Assembly (NCBI GenBank): GCA_037893225.1
Contig: JAZGUH010000547.1
Span: 590,501 to 654,500 of the forward strand
Origin: Hippasteria phrygiana
Lineage: Eukaryota > Echinodermata > Asteroidea > Valvatida > Goniasteridae
Direction: 5' to 3'
DNA: 64,000 nt
In this document: piece after piece, positions 50,201 through 56,095 of the stretch
How the letters are laid out: every line of letters begins with the position of its first letter
Numbering within the stretch: position 1 is the first letter of the stretch
Position numbers and translations under genes: made by a program
The notes under the pieces: model-generated
What the model was told of the DNA's origin: nothing
The model's input: the letters and a program-made list of their open reading frames with translations, nothing else
Databases searched by the model: none

Positions 50201-51264
50201 ATGCAAGAGCAATATTACAAACTGTAATTGATTATGAATGGATTGAGTACACAAAGGAGTGTGCATGATGACGTCAACCAGCCAGGTCAGCTATGGCCGT
50301 TGTCCGTATTCAAGAGGTTTAACCCTAAAATAGTAAGAGAATCCTCCAATTTCAATACGATTTTTCACACCAAGCATGCCAAGTCGTTAGGGAGTTAACG
50401 TTAGGGTTAAAGGAAATCTTAATAATTTTGTTTTGAAGATTGTGTAGTGTAGGGCCCCTCTTTAGTTTTGATCAAATTGGAATCAAGGGCTATTTTTCTT
50501 ATTCCAAAATGACTTTTTCAACCTAAAGCAGACTTCTTTCAATTCCATTGACATCTGTTTTTGTAATTTTGAACAGTTTGGGGTAGAAAATGCAATTTTC
50601 TTGCGCTTTACGGCAGTTGCCCTGCGAATCAATGCCATTTTTCGTGTTTACAGTGCGTGTCGCGGTGATCGCCATCTTAATTTTCGCTTTGCATTTTGTC
50701 GTCTCCATTGTCGCTTTACCACAAATTTTCCTCAGAAACTAAAACCCTGCCTTTTATCTATGGCATAGGCCTACCTGTTGTTGGTTTGTCACTAACGTTA
50801 AACTAGTTAAGTTTGGCAATTCCAATAACCTTAAAAGTGGATTTTTGTTCCCTTAAATAATTATAGGGAACAGGGCCCTAACGTTACACAACACAGTTGC
50901 CTTTGTATTTTTTGTAAAAAGTTACACTGACGTATCCTATTGTGCTTGGAAACTGACAATAACTCTGAACGTGCCAAAGTAATCATTCAAGTTTAATTCA
51001 ATTATTTTTTTACGAAATAGATTAAATAGGCAAAACGAATCGAAAAAATCAACGTTAAAACAAATAAAAGTTGTCTGTCTGCAGTGAGGAATAATTTACG
51101 CACAATAATAAACAAAATGCATTTGACATTGATTAAAAGATACGTGCGGTTTTTCTCTGCTCTCCAATTAGTTTTTCTCTCGCTTTGTCTAGCTCTTCTT
51201 TGGAGTCTAAGATATCTTCTCGATACAAGTTCATAGGCGAGTTCGTCCTGTTTATGTCGGCCAT
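29137..51264 (-). CDS. FAM227-family protein (FAM227A/FAM227B-like), 13 coding exons
   Basis: The thirteen minus-strand exons, listed separately, join in one frame to 664 residues plus a stop. FAM227 proteins carry the FWWh domain of unknown biochemical function and are expressed in ciliated and testis tissue. Seen here: residues about 144-248 have LTLLPDLEALTIIKRV, KPQYRQEFKRLFFSK and the signature DTFWWFFLHRYHPSKKTQ, followed by RIFNRVAHNYVKLLL. Residues 249-324 have AIYSAFCAAFPNSW and TWLKWNYPALEPPNMKREEF. Residues about 325-510 are a long Ser/Lys/Pro-rich insert, then VIFNSNGQSPLVLHFLR and PTYKQLIQDTFHS. Introns 1 and 10 look U12-type. I cannot tell FAM227A from FAM227B. It lies tail-to-tail with IFT140. 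Confidence 0.9.
29785..29932 (+). mobile_element. Family A MITE, 3' truncated
   Basis: Left end TTAACCCCTTATGTCCGG, then GGCTTGTGCAGTCAAGC and CCACGTGGTCTTTTTT. The right terminus is missing. It stops just before exon 12. Confidence 0.8.
29948..30020 (-). CDS. FAM227-like exon 12
   Basis: Acceptor CTGTTTTTAG, donor CTG/GTAAGA on the minus strand. It encodes REDLLMAQPREMKRLSDLLV then LELL. It starts with the last base of a codon, as exon 11 requires. Confidence 0.85.
30640..30880 (-). repeat. Family T tRNA-containing repeat, minus strand
   Basis: On the minus strand it has CAAGATAGCTTAGTTGGTGG, a box B region GGTCGCAGGTTCGAATCCC, and the family T leader ending CCAGGCT-like/TGTCGCTTCCCAGGTTGTAT. 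It lies in an intron of the FAM227-like gene. Confidence 0.85.
30984..31136 (-). CDS. FAM227-like exon 11 (after the AT-AC intron)
   Basis: It encodes MDAPTYKQLIQDTFHSVRQA then MYDEGLRSHAQFLKKQKQQL and ends HTR. There is no AG acceptor before it; the intron ends TTCTTTGCAC, preceded by CCTTAAC. Donor GAG/GTAACC. Joining to exon 10 gives LPP-MDAPTY with the frame kept. Confidence 0.87.
31300..31712 (+). mobile_element. Family H repeat
   Basis: It starts GTAGGGGTTGAAAAAGGCAT and GGTACCAGGGTACCCG. It carries TCAGTGCAGCAAGATGCAAG and GGGTACTCGGGTACCCGGTT. It shares most of its length with 8,625-9,062. Confidence 0.8.
31880..32345 (+). mobile_element. Non-LTR retrotransposon (LINE) 3' end, decayed
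   Basis: The frame from 31,901 carries a conserved LINE reverse-transcriptase C-terminal region: SLVPPVRVFERETRLSICSQ, then YTLAVPRCRTKSYANSFS. The 3' tail has CCTTGAGTGGCTTTTAGCC. The upstream reverse transcriptase is absent. It lies inside the U12-type intron 10 of the FAM227-like gene. A related minus-strand fragment is at 36,850-37,097. Confidence 0.75.
32415..32572 (-). CDS. FAM227-like exon 10 (before the AT-AC intron)
   Basis: Acceptor TATGTTTAG. It encodes SQPVGDGATFTKVIFNSNGQ, then SPLVLHFLRQKGLD and RTEIKKLP. The exon ends CTACCTCC, and the intron begins ATATCCTTTT, the U12 AT-AC donor consensus. No usable GT donor lies near. Confidence 0.88.
32605..32880 (+). mobile_element. Family A MITE, long subfamily
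   Basis: The core TGCAGCCAAGTGTGTATGC is followed, after AATAGGCACCACACTGAATA, by an internal block (GAGTGGTCCTATTTATTGCA, AATGAAAGCTTTGTTTAACA). It then returns to AATGGATTGAGTATGCACAG. The same block sits at the same place in 49,965-50,325. Confidence 0.8.
33320..33492 (-). repeat. tRNA-derived SINE (family S), minus strand
   Basis: On the minus strand: GTGCCGTGGCCTTGTGGTTT (box-A side) and GTTGTGGGTTCGAGCCCAG (box B), followed by CTGGGCTATAGCACTTTAGG and an AAGGCATT pair. One copy in the window. Confidence 0.65.
33587..34143 (-). CDS. FAM227-like exon 9 (long Ser/Lys/Pro-rich exon)
   Basis: Acceptor TTTTTATCTCAG, donor GAG/GTTAGT. It encodes 185 residues starting GLFSFDMLTQEGSSHSNPCK, with stretches such as SSESSVSTAATG, KTGKSKAGRSNKAKNDPKNG and SSAVKVSSSSRQTLE, ending AVAAE. 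It is low-complexity and probably disordered, placed between the FWWh region and the C-terminal block. It is internal in frame, so not a separate gene. Confidence 0.85.
34225..34434 (-). mobile_element. Family A MITE, TTAA-flanked, minus strand
   Basis: Left TTTAACCGTTTGAATACAG, right CCGGCCAGAGAAGTGGTTAA. The core is in minus orientation (ATTACGCTTAGCCGCAAAAG). Confidence 0.82.
34537..34725 (+). mobile_element. Family A MITE, TTAA-flanked, plus strand
   Basis: Left TTTAACCCCTTCTGCCCCG, right GTATTCAAGAGGTTAA. It sits 100 bases from the previous copy in opposite orientation. Confidence 0.82.
34835..35063 (-). CDS. FAM227-like exon 8
   Basis: Acceptor TGTTTCTTGCAG, donor AAAAAAG/GTTAGG. It encodes NYSDILAQAIYSAFCAAFPN, then SWRQFDLDFKGGLCSLTSEW, TWLKWNYPALEPPN and MKREEFMKTD. 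This is the most recognisable FAM227 segment after FWW. Confidence 0.95.
35090..35432 (-). repeat. Family T tRNA-containing repeat, minus strand, near full-length
   Basis: On the minus strand it gives the leader (GTATCCTCATTGAGTGATCC, CCAGGTTGTATCGTAAAATT), then the tRNA-like module (CAAGATAGCTCAGTTGGTAG), then box B, then a tail (TTCACTTTGAAAAATCATTC, CAGTTTCCCTTATGGTTTGT). It directly abuts exon 8. Confidence 0.87.
35775..36182 (-). mobile_element. Family P MITE
   Basis: From TTAAAGGTAGTATACAACAT to CAAAAGTAAATTGTGTATAC. It includes TTCCAACGATTGTCGG and ATAGTCTAGTTCCCCAAC. Confidence 0.85.
36360..36500 (+). repeat. Family C SINE
   Basis: GCAGGAGGTCGTGGGTTCGA then GTCCCACCCGAGTAAGCCTG, followed by CTCTCGGAAAACACTGAGCA. 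Matches 21,700-21,905 and 24,850-24,970. Confidence 0.75.
36541..36681 (-). CDS. FAM227-like exon 7 (FWWh signature)
   Basis: Acceptor TATCTGTGAAG, donor CAA/GTAAGT, 47 codons. It encodes DTFWWFFLHRYHPSKKTQER, then IFNRVAHNYVKLLLFAKNPK and DVFFQ. The FWW motif names the Pfam FWWh family. The acceptor AAG is less usual, but phase and protein continuity support it. Confidence 0.95.
36850..37097 (-). mobile_element. LINE 3' fragment, minus strand, frameshifted
   Basis: On the minus strand the frames show SSLVPPVTVFKRETRRSA and a tail TACCTTGAGTGGCTTGG, the same RT C-terminal and 3'-tail region as 31,880-32,345. It is too broken to be coding. Confidence 0.65.
37160..37440 (-). repeat. Family B SINE-like repeat
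   Basis: The minus strand has TTGGCCTAGTGCAACTTTCC, box-B-like ACCCGGGTTGGAATCCCACC, then CATGTGGATTGGGTTCTCAG and TCTTCCTACAGGTTTCTTCA. It matches 59,640-59,935. Confidence 0.75.
38167..38340 (-). CDS. FAM227-like exon 6
   Basis: Acceptor GCACCTGACAG, donor GTT/GTAAGT, 58 codons, phase 0. It encodes LHQYMGYDPHQLTLLPDLEA, then LTIIKRVTEAQTDLLRKPQY and RQEFKRLFFSKMSEAVLV, typical of the family. Confidence 0.95.
38850..38891 (-). CDS. FAM227-like exon 5 (42 bp)
   Basis: Acceptor TGTTTTTCAG, donor GAG/GTAAGG, 14 codons: IAKDKGDTKPKLVE. Phase 0 at both ends, so it fits between exons 4 and 6. Confidence 0.85.
39095..39262 (+). mobile_element. Family P MITE, right half only
   Basis: CACTTTTCTTGAAAACGACA through AGGTGCCATGATTTCACAGG to GCATACTACCTTTAA. 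The left half is absent. Confidence 0.75.
39263..39922 (+). mobile_element. Tigger/pogo-like MITE (AGTTGACTCTCGTTAA ends)
   Basis: Left AAGTTGACTCTCGTTAATAT, right TATTAACGAGAATCGACTGT, inverted, next to TA. Internal copies of TCTCGTGTTAACCGAGATCT and an internal duplication (GACACAAACAGCTGATGT, GACACAAACAGGTGATGT). The ends match the Tc1/mariner pogo (Tigger) pattern; no transposase. Confidence 0.75.
40075..40127 (-). CDS. FAM227-like exon 4
   Basis: Acceptor TTGTTTCCAG (a CAGCAG site, so the start may shift by 3 bases), donor AAG/GTAAGA. It encodes VTPKMNHLAKINESSKK. Confidence 0.85.
40128..42189. other. FAM227-like intron 3, little structure
   Basis: Apart from a C-run near 40,515 and T-rich blocks I see no repeat family or exon here. 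41,200-42,150 is plain AT-rich sequence. Confidence 0.5.
42190..42243 (-). CDS. FAM227-like exon 3 (54 bp)
   Basis: Acceptor CCCCGGACAG, donor TCCA/GTAAGA. It encodes ASEVKELNQFAGVYATKS with split codons at both ends that match exons 2 and 4. Confidence 0.88.
42244..43195. other. FAM227-like intron 2, left part; nothing recognised
   Basis: No exon or dispersed family is recognised. 42,540-42,950 contains a pair of weakly inverted segments (AACATGTGACATTTT-like). Confidence 0.4.
43200..43595 (+). mobile_element. Family P MITE
   Basis: TTAAATGTAGTATACACAAT to TGTATACTACGTTTAA, with the usual interior (GCTGGGAAAACAGACAGA, CAGGTGCCATGATTTCA). Confidence 0.85.
44281..44810 (+). repeat. Family K repeat interrupted by a family M MITE
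   Basis: Matches 17,337-17,760 on both sides of 44,400-44,549: GTGGCGTCCGCATGGGAAAT on the left, AAAGCATATTTAAATCAAAA and TGGTTTGCTTTTGTGTTG on the right. Confidence 0.88.
44400..44549 (+). mobile_element. Family M MITE (telomere-like ends), TTAA target duplication
   Basis: TTAACCCTAACCCTCCAGGG to GGCAGGGTTAGGGTTAA. Nearly identical (two differences seen) to 52,549-52,698. The uninterrupted family K copy at 17,452-17,455 shows a single TTAA at the insertion point. Confidence 0.93.
45340..45835 (+). mobile_element. Family P MITE
   Basis: GGTAGTATACAACAGTTGCT to GTTGTATATTACCTTTAA. The centre has GATCATCGGCCGACCATC, an eroded form of the family's central palindrome. Confidence 0.83.
46499..47294 (+). 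mobile_element. TTAA-flanked MITE with a nested family T repeat
   Basis: Ends TTAAAGGCTGGTTTATAGTC and GACTATAAACTGGCCTTAA are inverted; subterminal CGCGTGATGG-type sequence pairs with CATCGCGCG. 46,785-47,075 is a minus-strand family T insertion (CAAGATAGCTCAGTTGGTAG on the minus strand). Confidence 0.88.
46785..47075 (-). repeat. Family T tRNA-containing repeat, minus strand, nested
   Basis: The leader, tRNA-like module and tail are all present. The tail (TTTCAAAATGTATTCAAATT, GAGTTTCCCTTGTGGATTGT) is on the left and the leader is on the right. Confidence 0.87.
47296..47418 (+). mobile_element. Short element with CCCTAA-like ends
   Basis: CATTAACCCTAAACCCCG to GGGATGGTTAGGGTTAAG. Internal sequence is unlike family M, but the ends and TTAA flanks are of the same type. 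Confidence 0.7.
47671..47829 (-). CDS. FAM227-like exon 2
   Basis: Acceptor GTAACGCCACAG, donor AAAG/GTAAAG. It encodes FLVGSIERVNERIETLDREL, then QGFSELVIESKATN and FHKGPKK. The acceptor was chosen because it is the one that keeps frame with exon 1 and lies just after TCCTTAAC. The nearer GGTAG would break the frame. Confidence 0.85.
48450..48832 (+). mobile_element. GGAGGATT-repeat element with CCCTAA-like ends
   Basis: AAACCCTAACCTTCCCAAAT to GTTAGGGTTAGG. The interior is a loose tandem of TTTGGAGGATT(C/G)AGGTTA units. An inverted relative is at 62,785-63,105. Confidence 0.8.
49216..49900 (+). mobile_element. Inverted-repeat element with a nested family D copy
   Basis: Outer ends GTGTAGTTTAGGACACCCCT and AGGGGTGTCCTAAACTACAC. 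Inside, 49,275-49,722 has family D ends (GTGACCCGCTCTGG, CTGGAGGGGGTCAC). Confidence 0.85.
49965..50325 (+). mobile_element. Family A MITE, long subfamily
   Basis: CCCCTTGCCTCCAGCTGTTA and GGCTGTGCAGCTAACC, then the internal block (AGAGTGGTCCTATCCATCAT, GAATGAAAGCTTTGTTTGAA), then ATGGATTGAGTACAC and TTCAAGAGGTTTAA. Confidence 0.8.
50455..50865 (+). mobile_element. Family Q MITE
   Basis: CTCTTTAGTTTTGATCAAAT to GTGGATTTTTGTTCCCTTAA, in the same orientation as 19,712-20,105. Confidence 0.85.
51144..51264 (-). CDS. FAM227-like exon 1 with start codon
   Basis: ATG at 51,264 (minus). It encodes MADINRTNSPMNLYREDILD then SKEELDKAREKLIGEQRKTA. The donor is GCAC/GTATCTTTT, one base off the U12 GT-AG consensus. 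The exon ends one base into a codon, and exon 2 supplies the other two. The link over a 3.3-kb intron rests on phase and splice signals only. Confidence 0.72.
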
Positions 51265-51534
51265 TTTGAATCACCAAGTTTACCGCGCATGCGGCTTTGT
51301 GCAAGTACCATTGTATAGCAGGCACAAAAGACAAAATTACCTTCTTCGTAAAGAAATTCAGCTGAGTCGCGTCGAGACTACTTCAAGCACGGATTAATTA
51401 AAGCATGATTAATTATACAGAATAATAATATATATAATTAATATATCCTAAACCGGCTATATTTCTCGTTTTTACCTGTAACGAAAGCTCGTAATGCTGC
51501 AAAAATAGATACAGTGGCGCAATATTCGGGGGGT

Positions 51535-51566
51535 GGGTGGGGGGGGGGGGGGGGGGGGGGGGGGGA
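51535..51566 (+). repeat. Poly-G run
   Basis: About 30 consecutive G, with GGGTGGGTGG just before. A poly-C run lies at about 51,908-51,930. Length may be unreliable in assembly. Confidence 0.85.
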
Positions 51567-52529
51567 TGTACCCCCATCCCCCATAGAGATTACACTTTAT
51601 GCAAAAATGTTATCCTACTGAAATACCCCGTAAAACAGAGATTAAATTTGGGGGATTTCAGGACCTTTAAATGTAGCCTTTGAAAAATGAATTTGTTAAC
51701 ATCCAAGTTTTACACAGAACTTCACAGCAGAATGAATTTGACAATGTACAGATCCAGTTCCTGCTCAGTGGGCGTGGCTGATATGAAGAAGTCACTTACA
51801 AGAGAGTAGGCTACCTCCGTGCATAAAGCAAGGAACACTGCTCTTTGGATAAATACTAACAGCAAGGCACTGACAATTACTCAATTACTGGGAGATGTGG
51901 GAGCCACCCCCCCCCCCCCCCCCCCCCCCCGCATCGAAGGTCCACATTTTTATTTATTTAATTTTAGAATTGAAACTACGAATGTAATTTTGATCTGTTC
52001 TGCGTGTGGTGTTTTGTAAGCATTAATGCTTGAACTTGTTGAAAATGCCGCCATTTATTAAAAAAAGCACCGATGAGCTGGTTCCCCTCAGCTCAGTCCT
52101 CCGAGAAAAAAAAGCTTCAAAAACACTTTAAATAAAAGAAAACTTTAAATTGTCTTCAGTGATTTTCTTTGATCCCGGCTCAAAAGCACTTATGTGTGTA
52201 TTTTTCTTTTAACAATGTTTTTTTTACAAATAATCTATCAGTACATTGTACATTGTACATAATTGTTGGGCCCAATTGTTCTATAAACCCCCATGGAGGT
52301 AGGAAATTTATTTCGCATCGTCCCCAGGATGTTTGTTTTCGCCCTTCATACAAATACACGCGCGTAACGCGTACGTGAAACCAAAGATCGTATTACCAGC
52401 AGGAAGTACATGAAGTACATTGTGGCGTGGACATCGGATCAAATGAAAACAACTTGTCACATCCACAAGTTATGATGACCATTGACCAGTGACTATTAAA
52501 GTAAGCCTTTTCTTTAATATTTATCTCAG

Positions 52530-53371
52530 TTAAAGGAAAGATTTTACTTTAACCCTAACCCTCCAGGGTATTTTGGCTAGAAACCCTGCCAGACGCATCA
52601 GATTGCATACTTTGTCACATTGACTTGTGTGCAGAGTGCAGCAAGGTCAAGCTGTCACCACAGATGCACTGTGCTGCGTCTGGCAGGGTTAGGGTTAATA
52701 CCCGGAAAGATTTTACTTGAATACCCCCACCAAAATCGGTCACTCAAGAACAGCAAAATCTTGGAAAATACCCAACCCTCCCTCCGTGATGATATAAACA
52801 ATTACTGTCTAAACATGTGGCACAACCTGTTATTTCAAGATTTATGTCGGCAAAATCTGTAAAAAATGAGGAAGAAATCAACATGAATGTGAACACTTTG
52901 GAGTGACTATAAATACATGGTGCCAAGAACTTCTAACACAGAAAACACAAACTTTCTTCCCCTATATTAAAATATTACACTAAAATGTCCCAACAAAATT
53001 CTCAAAATTAAAGGTTGTGCCAAGTGTTTATACAATTTATGAACACAAATGGATGGTTATTTTCCAAGATTTGCTGTTCCTTACCGATGTTGGTGGGGGG
53101 TATTAAAGTAAAATCTTTCCTAGTTGGGAAATTTTCGTGCAATATAGGGGAAGAAAGTTTGTGTTTTCTGTGTAGTTCTTGGCACAGTGTATGGTCACTC
53201 AGTGTTCACTTAAAAAATGTTAATTTATGCCTCATTTTCACTAATTCTGCTGACATAAATCTTGAAATAACAGGTTGTGCCACATAGTTGTTATCAATGT
53301 GGGTTAATTATTTTCCAAGATTTTGCTTTTCCTGACCGATTTTGGTGGTATTAAAGTAAAATCTTTCCGTC
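52530..53371 (+). mobile_element. Foldback element with GGAAAGATTTTACTTTAAT ends, carrying a family M MITE
   Basis: The left arm has GGAAAGATTTTACTTTAA and CACCAAAATCGGTCA; the right arm has CCGATTTTGGTGGTATTAAA and GTAAAATCTTTCC. A further internal copy of the right end is at 53,108-53,133. The family M insertion (52,549-52,698) is in the left arm. Confidence 0.8.
52549..52698 (+). mobile_element. Family M MITE, second copy
   Basis: Same 150 bases as 44,400-44,549 with TTAA at both edges. The opposite arm of the host foldback (complement of about 53,350) shows an uninterrupted ACTTTAATACC. Confidence 0.93.
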
Positions 53372-53589
53372 AGTTTGTGGATTGTTTGAAGAATTGGAAA
53401 GAGTTCCATCCGGACATCATACCTTGTGCACAAAGTCTATGGGCCATGACAGTAATTTTCAAAGAATAGTTAAAAAAAAAAAAAAAAAATTCCTTTCTAA
53501 ATTCGTGTTTCTTCATCAGATTTACACTTTTTGGTAATTTTTAAGTCATGGTCATATTAAGGGAAAATAAGTGATGTTCCTCTTTCCGA

Positions 53590-53880
53590 AGAATTATAAG
53601 TTAAAAAGTCGTATCCTCATTGAGTGATCCCCACAGAGTGATCCCCACAATGTCGCTTCCCAGGTTGTATCGTAAAATTGGGTGTGATCCCAGGCTATAC
53701 GGCATTCTGGGTTTATAACTTCTGACTAGCACCCACCCGAACAAAGATACTGACAATTTGGGAGACCGCCAACATAGGGCAAGATAGCTCAGTTGGTAGA
53801 GCGCCGGTATGGTAACCCGGAGGTCGCAGGTTCGAATCCCGCTTCTGCCAGTTTCTTTGTTCACTTTGAAAATTATAAAA
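53590..53880 (+). repeat. Family T repeat with the best preserved tRNA-like module
   Basis: Leader from GTATCCTCATTGAGTGATCC. The tRNA-like module is 53,778-53,849: acceptor-stem halves GGCAAGA and TTCTGCC pair with one mismatch, box A TAGCTCAGTTGGTAGAGC, box B GGTTCGAATCC. The anticodon loop ATGGTAA would give GGU (threonine). Because the same unit occurs six times with flanks, I call it a repeat, not a tRNA gene. Confidence 0.85.
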
Positions 53881-53976
53881 GTGAACAAAAGTGGGGTAAC
53901 AAATTCATATGGTTATGCTTTAGCTGCACAAGCCTATTGTGTGTGTTACGCTTGGCTGCACAAGTCCACACGGTAA

Positions 53977-55071
53977 TTAGGGCCGTCCATAAAGTACGTA
54001 CGCACGAATGAGGGGGGGGGGGGGGTGGGGGGTTGTTGTTGACATTGCGTACACCATGCGTACAGGGGGAGGGGGGAGGGGTCCAAGCCAATGCGTACCG
54101 TACGCAACCGACAATTTGCTTTTAATGAATTGTCATGAAATCAATGTAATATCTCATATAAATAACTACCAGGACCAGCTTTTGTGCATCGAAAAACAGT
54201 TATAACACAGTTCCCTTCACCCCAACCAAAAGTAAATTAGTCTTCCCAGCGCCACCGTCAGCCAACTCCGGCCTATTTTTAGCCCGCAACAAAAAACCAG
54301 CAGTTTACACCGGAAACGTAAAGGTGTACTTGTATTAATTTCACCCGCGTGCTGTCCAAAATCGCTCTTGTACTGGAGGTAAACAAAAGAACAAAAAAGA
54401 TATACGTCTTGTATTTGAACTGTCTCTTGTTCAAACACATATTTTTTTGAAAAGCGTTATTCACTATTTGTTATCTCAATAAACCACTCATGAAACGTCA
54501 AGAGCAAACTATGCAAAAAATAGTGTATCAGGATTTTTTTTTTCTCCTGTTTTGGTTCATGTCATCACTGACTGCTGTTTTGGTTCAAAATATATAACTT
54601 TTCAATCATTTTCAGGTCCGTCTTTGGATGCGACATGCGAATCATACTACTACAGCAGGTGTACTGTGATGTTTAACCCTAACCATCCCTAACCTGCCAA
54701 AATCAAACACCATTGTGTTGAATTTTGTGTGATTGGGTACTGTAGAGCCTTGGCACCATCACTTTGCATGGGACTTGATGCCCTGATTTTGTCTAAGTAC
54801 ATAGAATGTGCCATTGGTTTACTACACAGTGTTGGAGTTTGTGTGGTTAGGGAAAGATTCTAGTATTAAAAAGGCTTGGGCTGTTTTAATAATGATGCTA
54901 GAATAGGGTAGTCTGAAAGTCAAAAAGAGATACGGAATGCGTATGCGTACAGGGGGGGGGGGGGGGGAGGGGGAGGGGGGGTTGGAGCCACTGCGTATGC
55001 CATGCGTACAGGGGGGGGGGGTAAAAAAACGTCGGCATTTCGTGCATACGTACTTTATGGACGGCCCCTAA
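53977..55071 (+). mobile_element. Foldback element, GGGCCGTCCATAAAG ends (Harbinger-like)
   Basis: Left TTAGGGCCGTCCATAAAGTA, right TACTTTATGGACGGCCCCTA. Subterminal G-rich tracts and GCGTACACCATGCGTACAGG repeat on both sides. The flanks rejoin to match the complement of 57,880-58,030, where the element is absent. The NTA flanks suit a 3-bp target. Confidence 0.85.
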
Positions 55072-55389
55072 ACCAGCACCATGCATTACAACAGCCGGGC
55101 AGATCTGGGTTAAATTAGTGTAAAATGCAAATAAGTCTTTGGAAAGAGTTCCATATCCGGCCATCACTTAGACCTCGTGCACAAAGTCTATGGGCCATGA
55201 CAGAAAAAGTCAAAGTATTTTCAATGTACAAGTAAATTGTACAAGTAAATTGTACCCTTGTACAAATGCCAGGATATATTGTACCATCTGTCAGTCTATG
55301 TACAAACTGACAAAAAACCACAAATATTCAAACTAATGTGTCGCGGTCATCGGGAGGTGATCGGCATCTTTATTTTCGCCATCTTTATT

Positions 55390-55835
55390 TCAAAAATCCA
55401 CTTTTAGGTTATTGGAATTGCCAAACTAGTTAGCGACATTACAAACCAACCAGGTATGCCGTAGATAAAAGGGCAGGGTTTTAGTTTTTGAGGGAAATTT
55501 TTGGGGTAAAGCGACGATGAAGATGACAAAACGCAACGCGAAAATAAAGATGGTGATCACCTCCCGATCACCGCGACGCACACTAACACGCAAACCCGCA
55601 TTGATTCGCATGGCAACTGCTGTAAAGCGCGTAAGAAAATTAAATTTTCTACCGCAACAGACTGTTCAAAACATTTTAAGATGATGTCAGTAGAATCATG
55701 CAAGAAGGATTCCTTCCTCCATGGTAGAATTAAGAGAAATCTGCTTTAGGTTGAAAAAGTCATTTTAGAATGAGAAAAAAATAGCCTTGACTCTAATTTT
55801 ATCAAAACTAAAGAGGGGCCCTACACTACACAATC
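55390..55835 (-). mobile_element. Family Q MITE, minus strand
   Basis: Complement of the family at 19,712 and 50,455: AAAATCCACTTTTAGGTTAT on the left, AATTTTATCAAAACTAAAGA on the right. Confidence 0.83.
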
Positions 55836-56092
55836 ACCCTCTTGAATGTAGCTCTGACGAGTATGTGTTTTCGCCTTGCCCTTCTTCATAACTACAATGT
55901 TTTTGTCTATACCGTTTGCCATCTGCACAGTGCTAGATGCTGCATTTGTACATCTGACAGCATTGACCGTGCTCTTTCTCAACATGCTGCTGCTTATATT
56001 ATGGTGTTTGGTGACTTCAATGTTCACCACAAGGACTGGTTAATTCCTTCTCGTCAGTTTTTACCTTTGGAAAGATACAGCTCCTGGGGCCT
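55836..56092 (+). pseudogene. LINE endonuclease fragment
   Basis: The frame from 55,842 contains SDSIDRALSQHAAAYIMVFG followed by DFNVHHKDWL. The GDFNxHHxDWL block is the catalytic motif of apurinic-type endonucleases in non-LTR retrotransposons. The frame is cut by the inverted-repeat element starting at 56,096; no reverse transcriptase follows. Confidence 0.72.
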
Positions 56093-56095
56093 GTT

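Noticed and set aside
53778..53849. A free-standing tRNA gene (GGU anticodon loop)
   Set aside because: The same module with the same long flanks occurs six times in the window, some copies broken, so it is part of a dispersed repeat. The top base pair of the anticodon stem is also mismatched.
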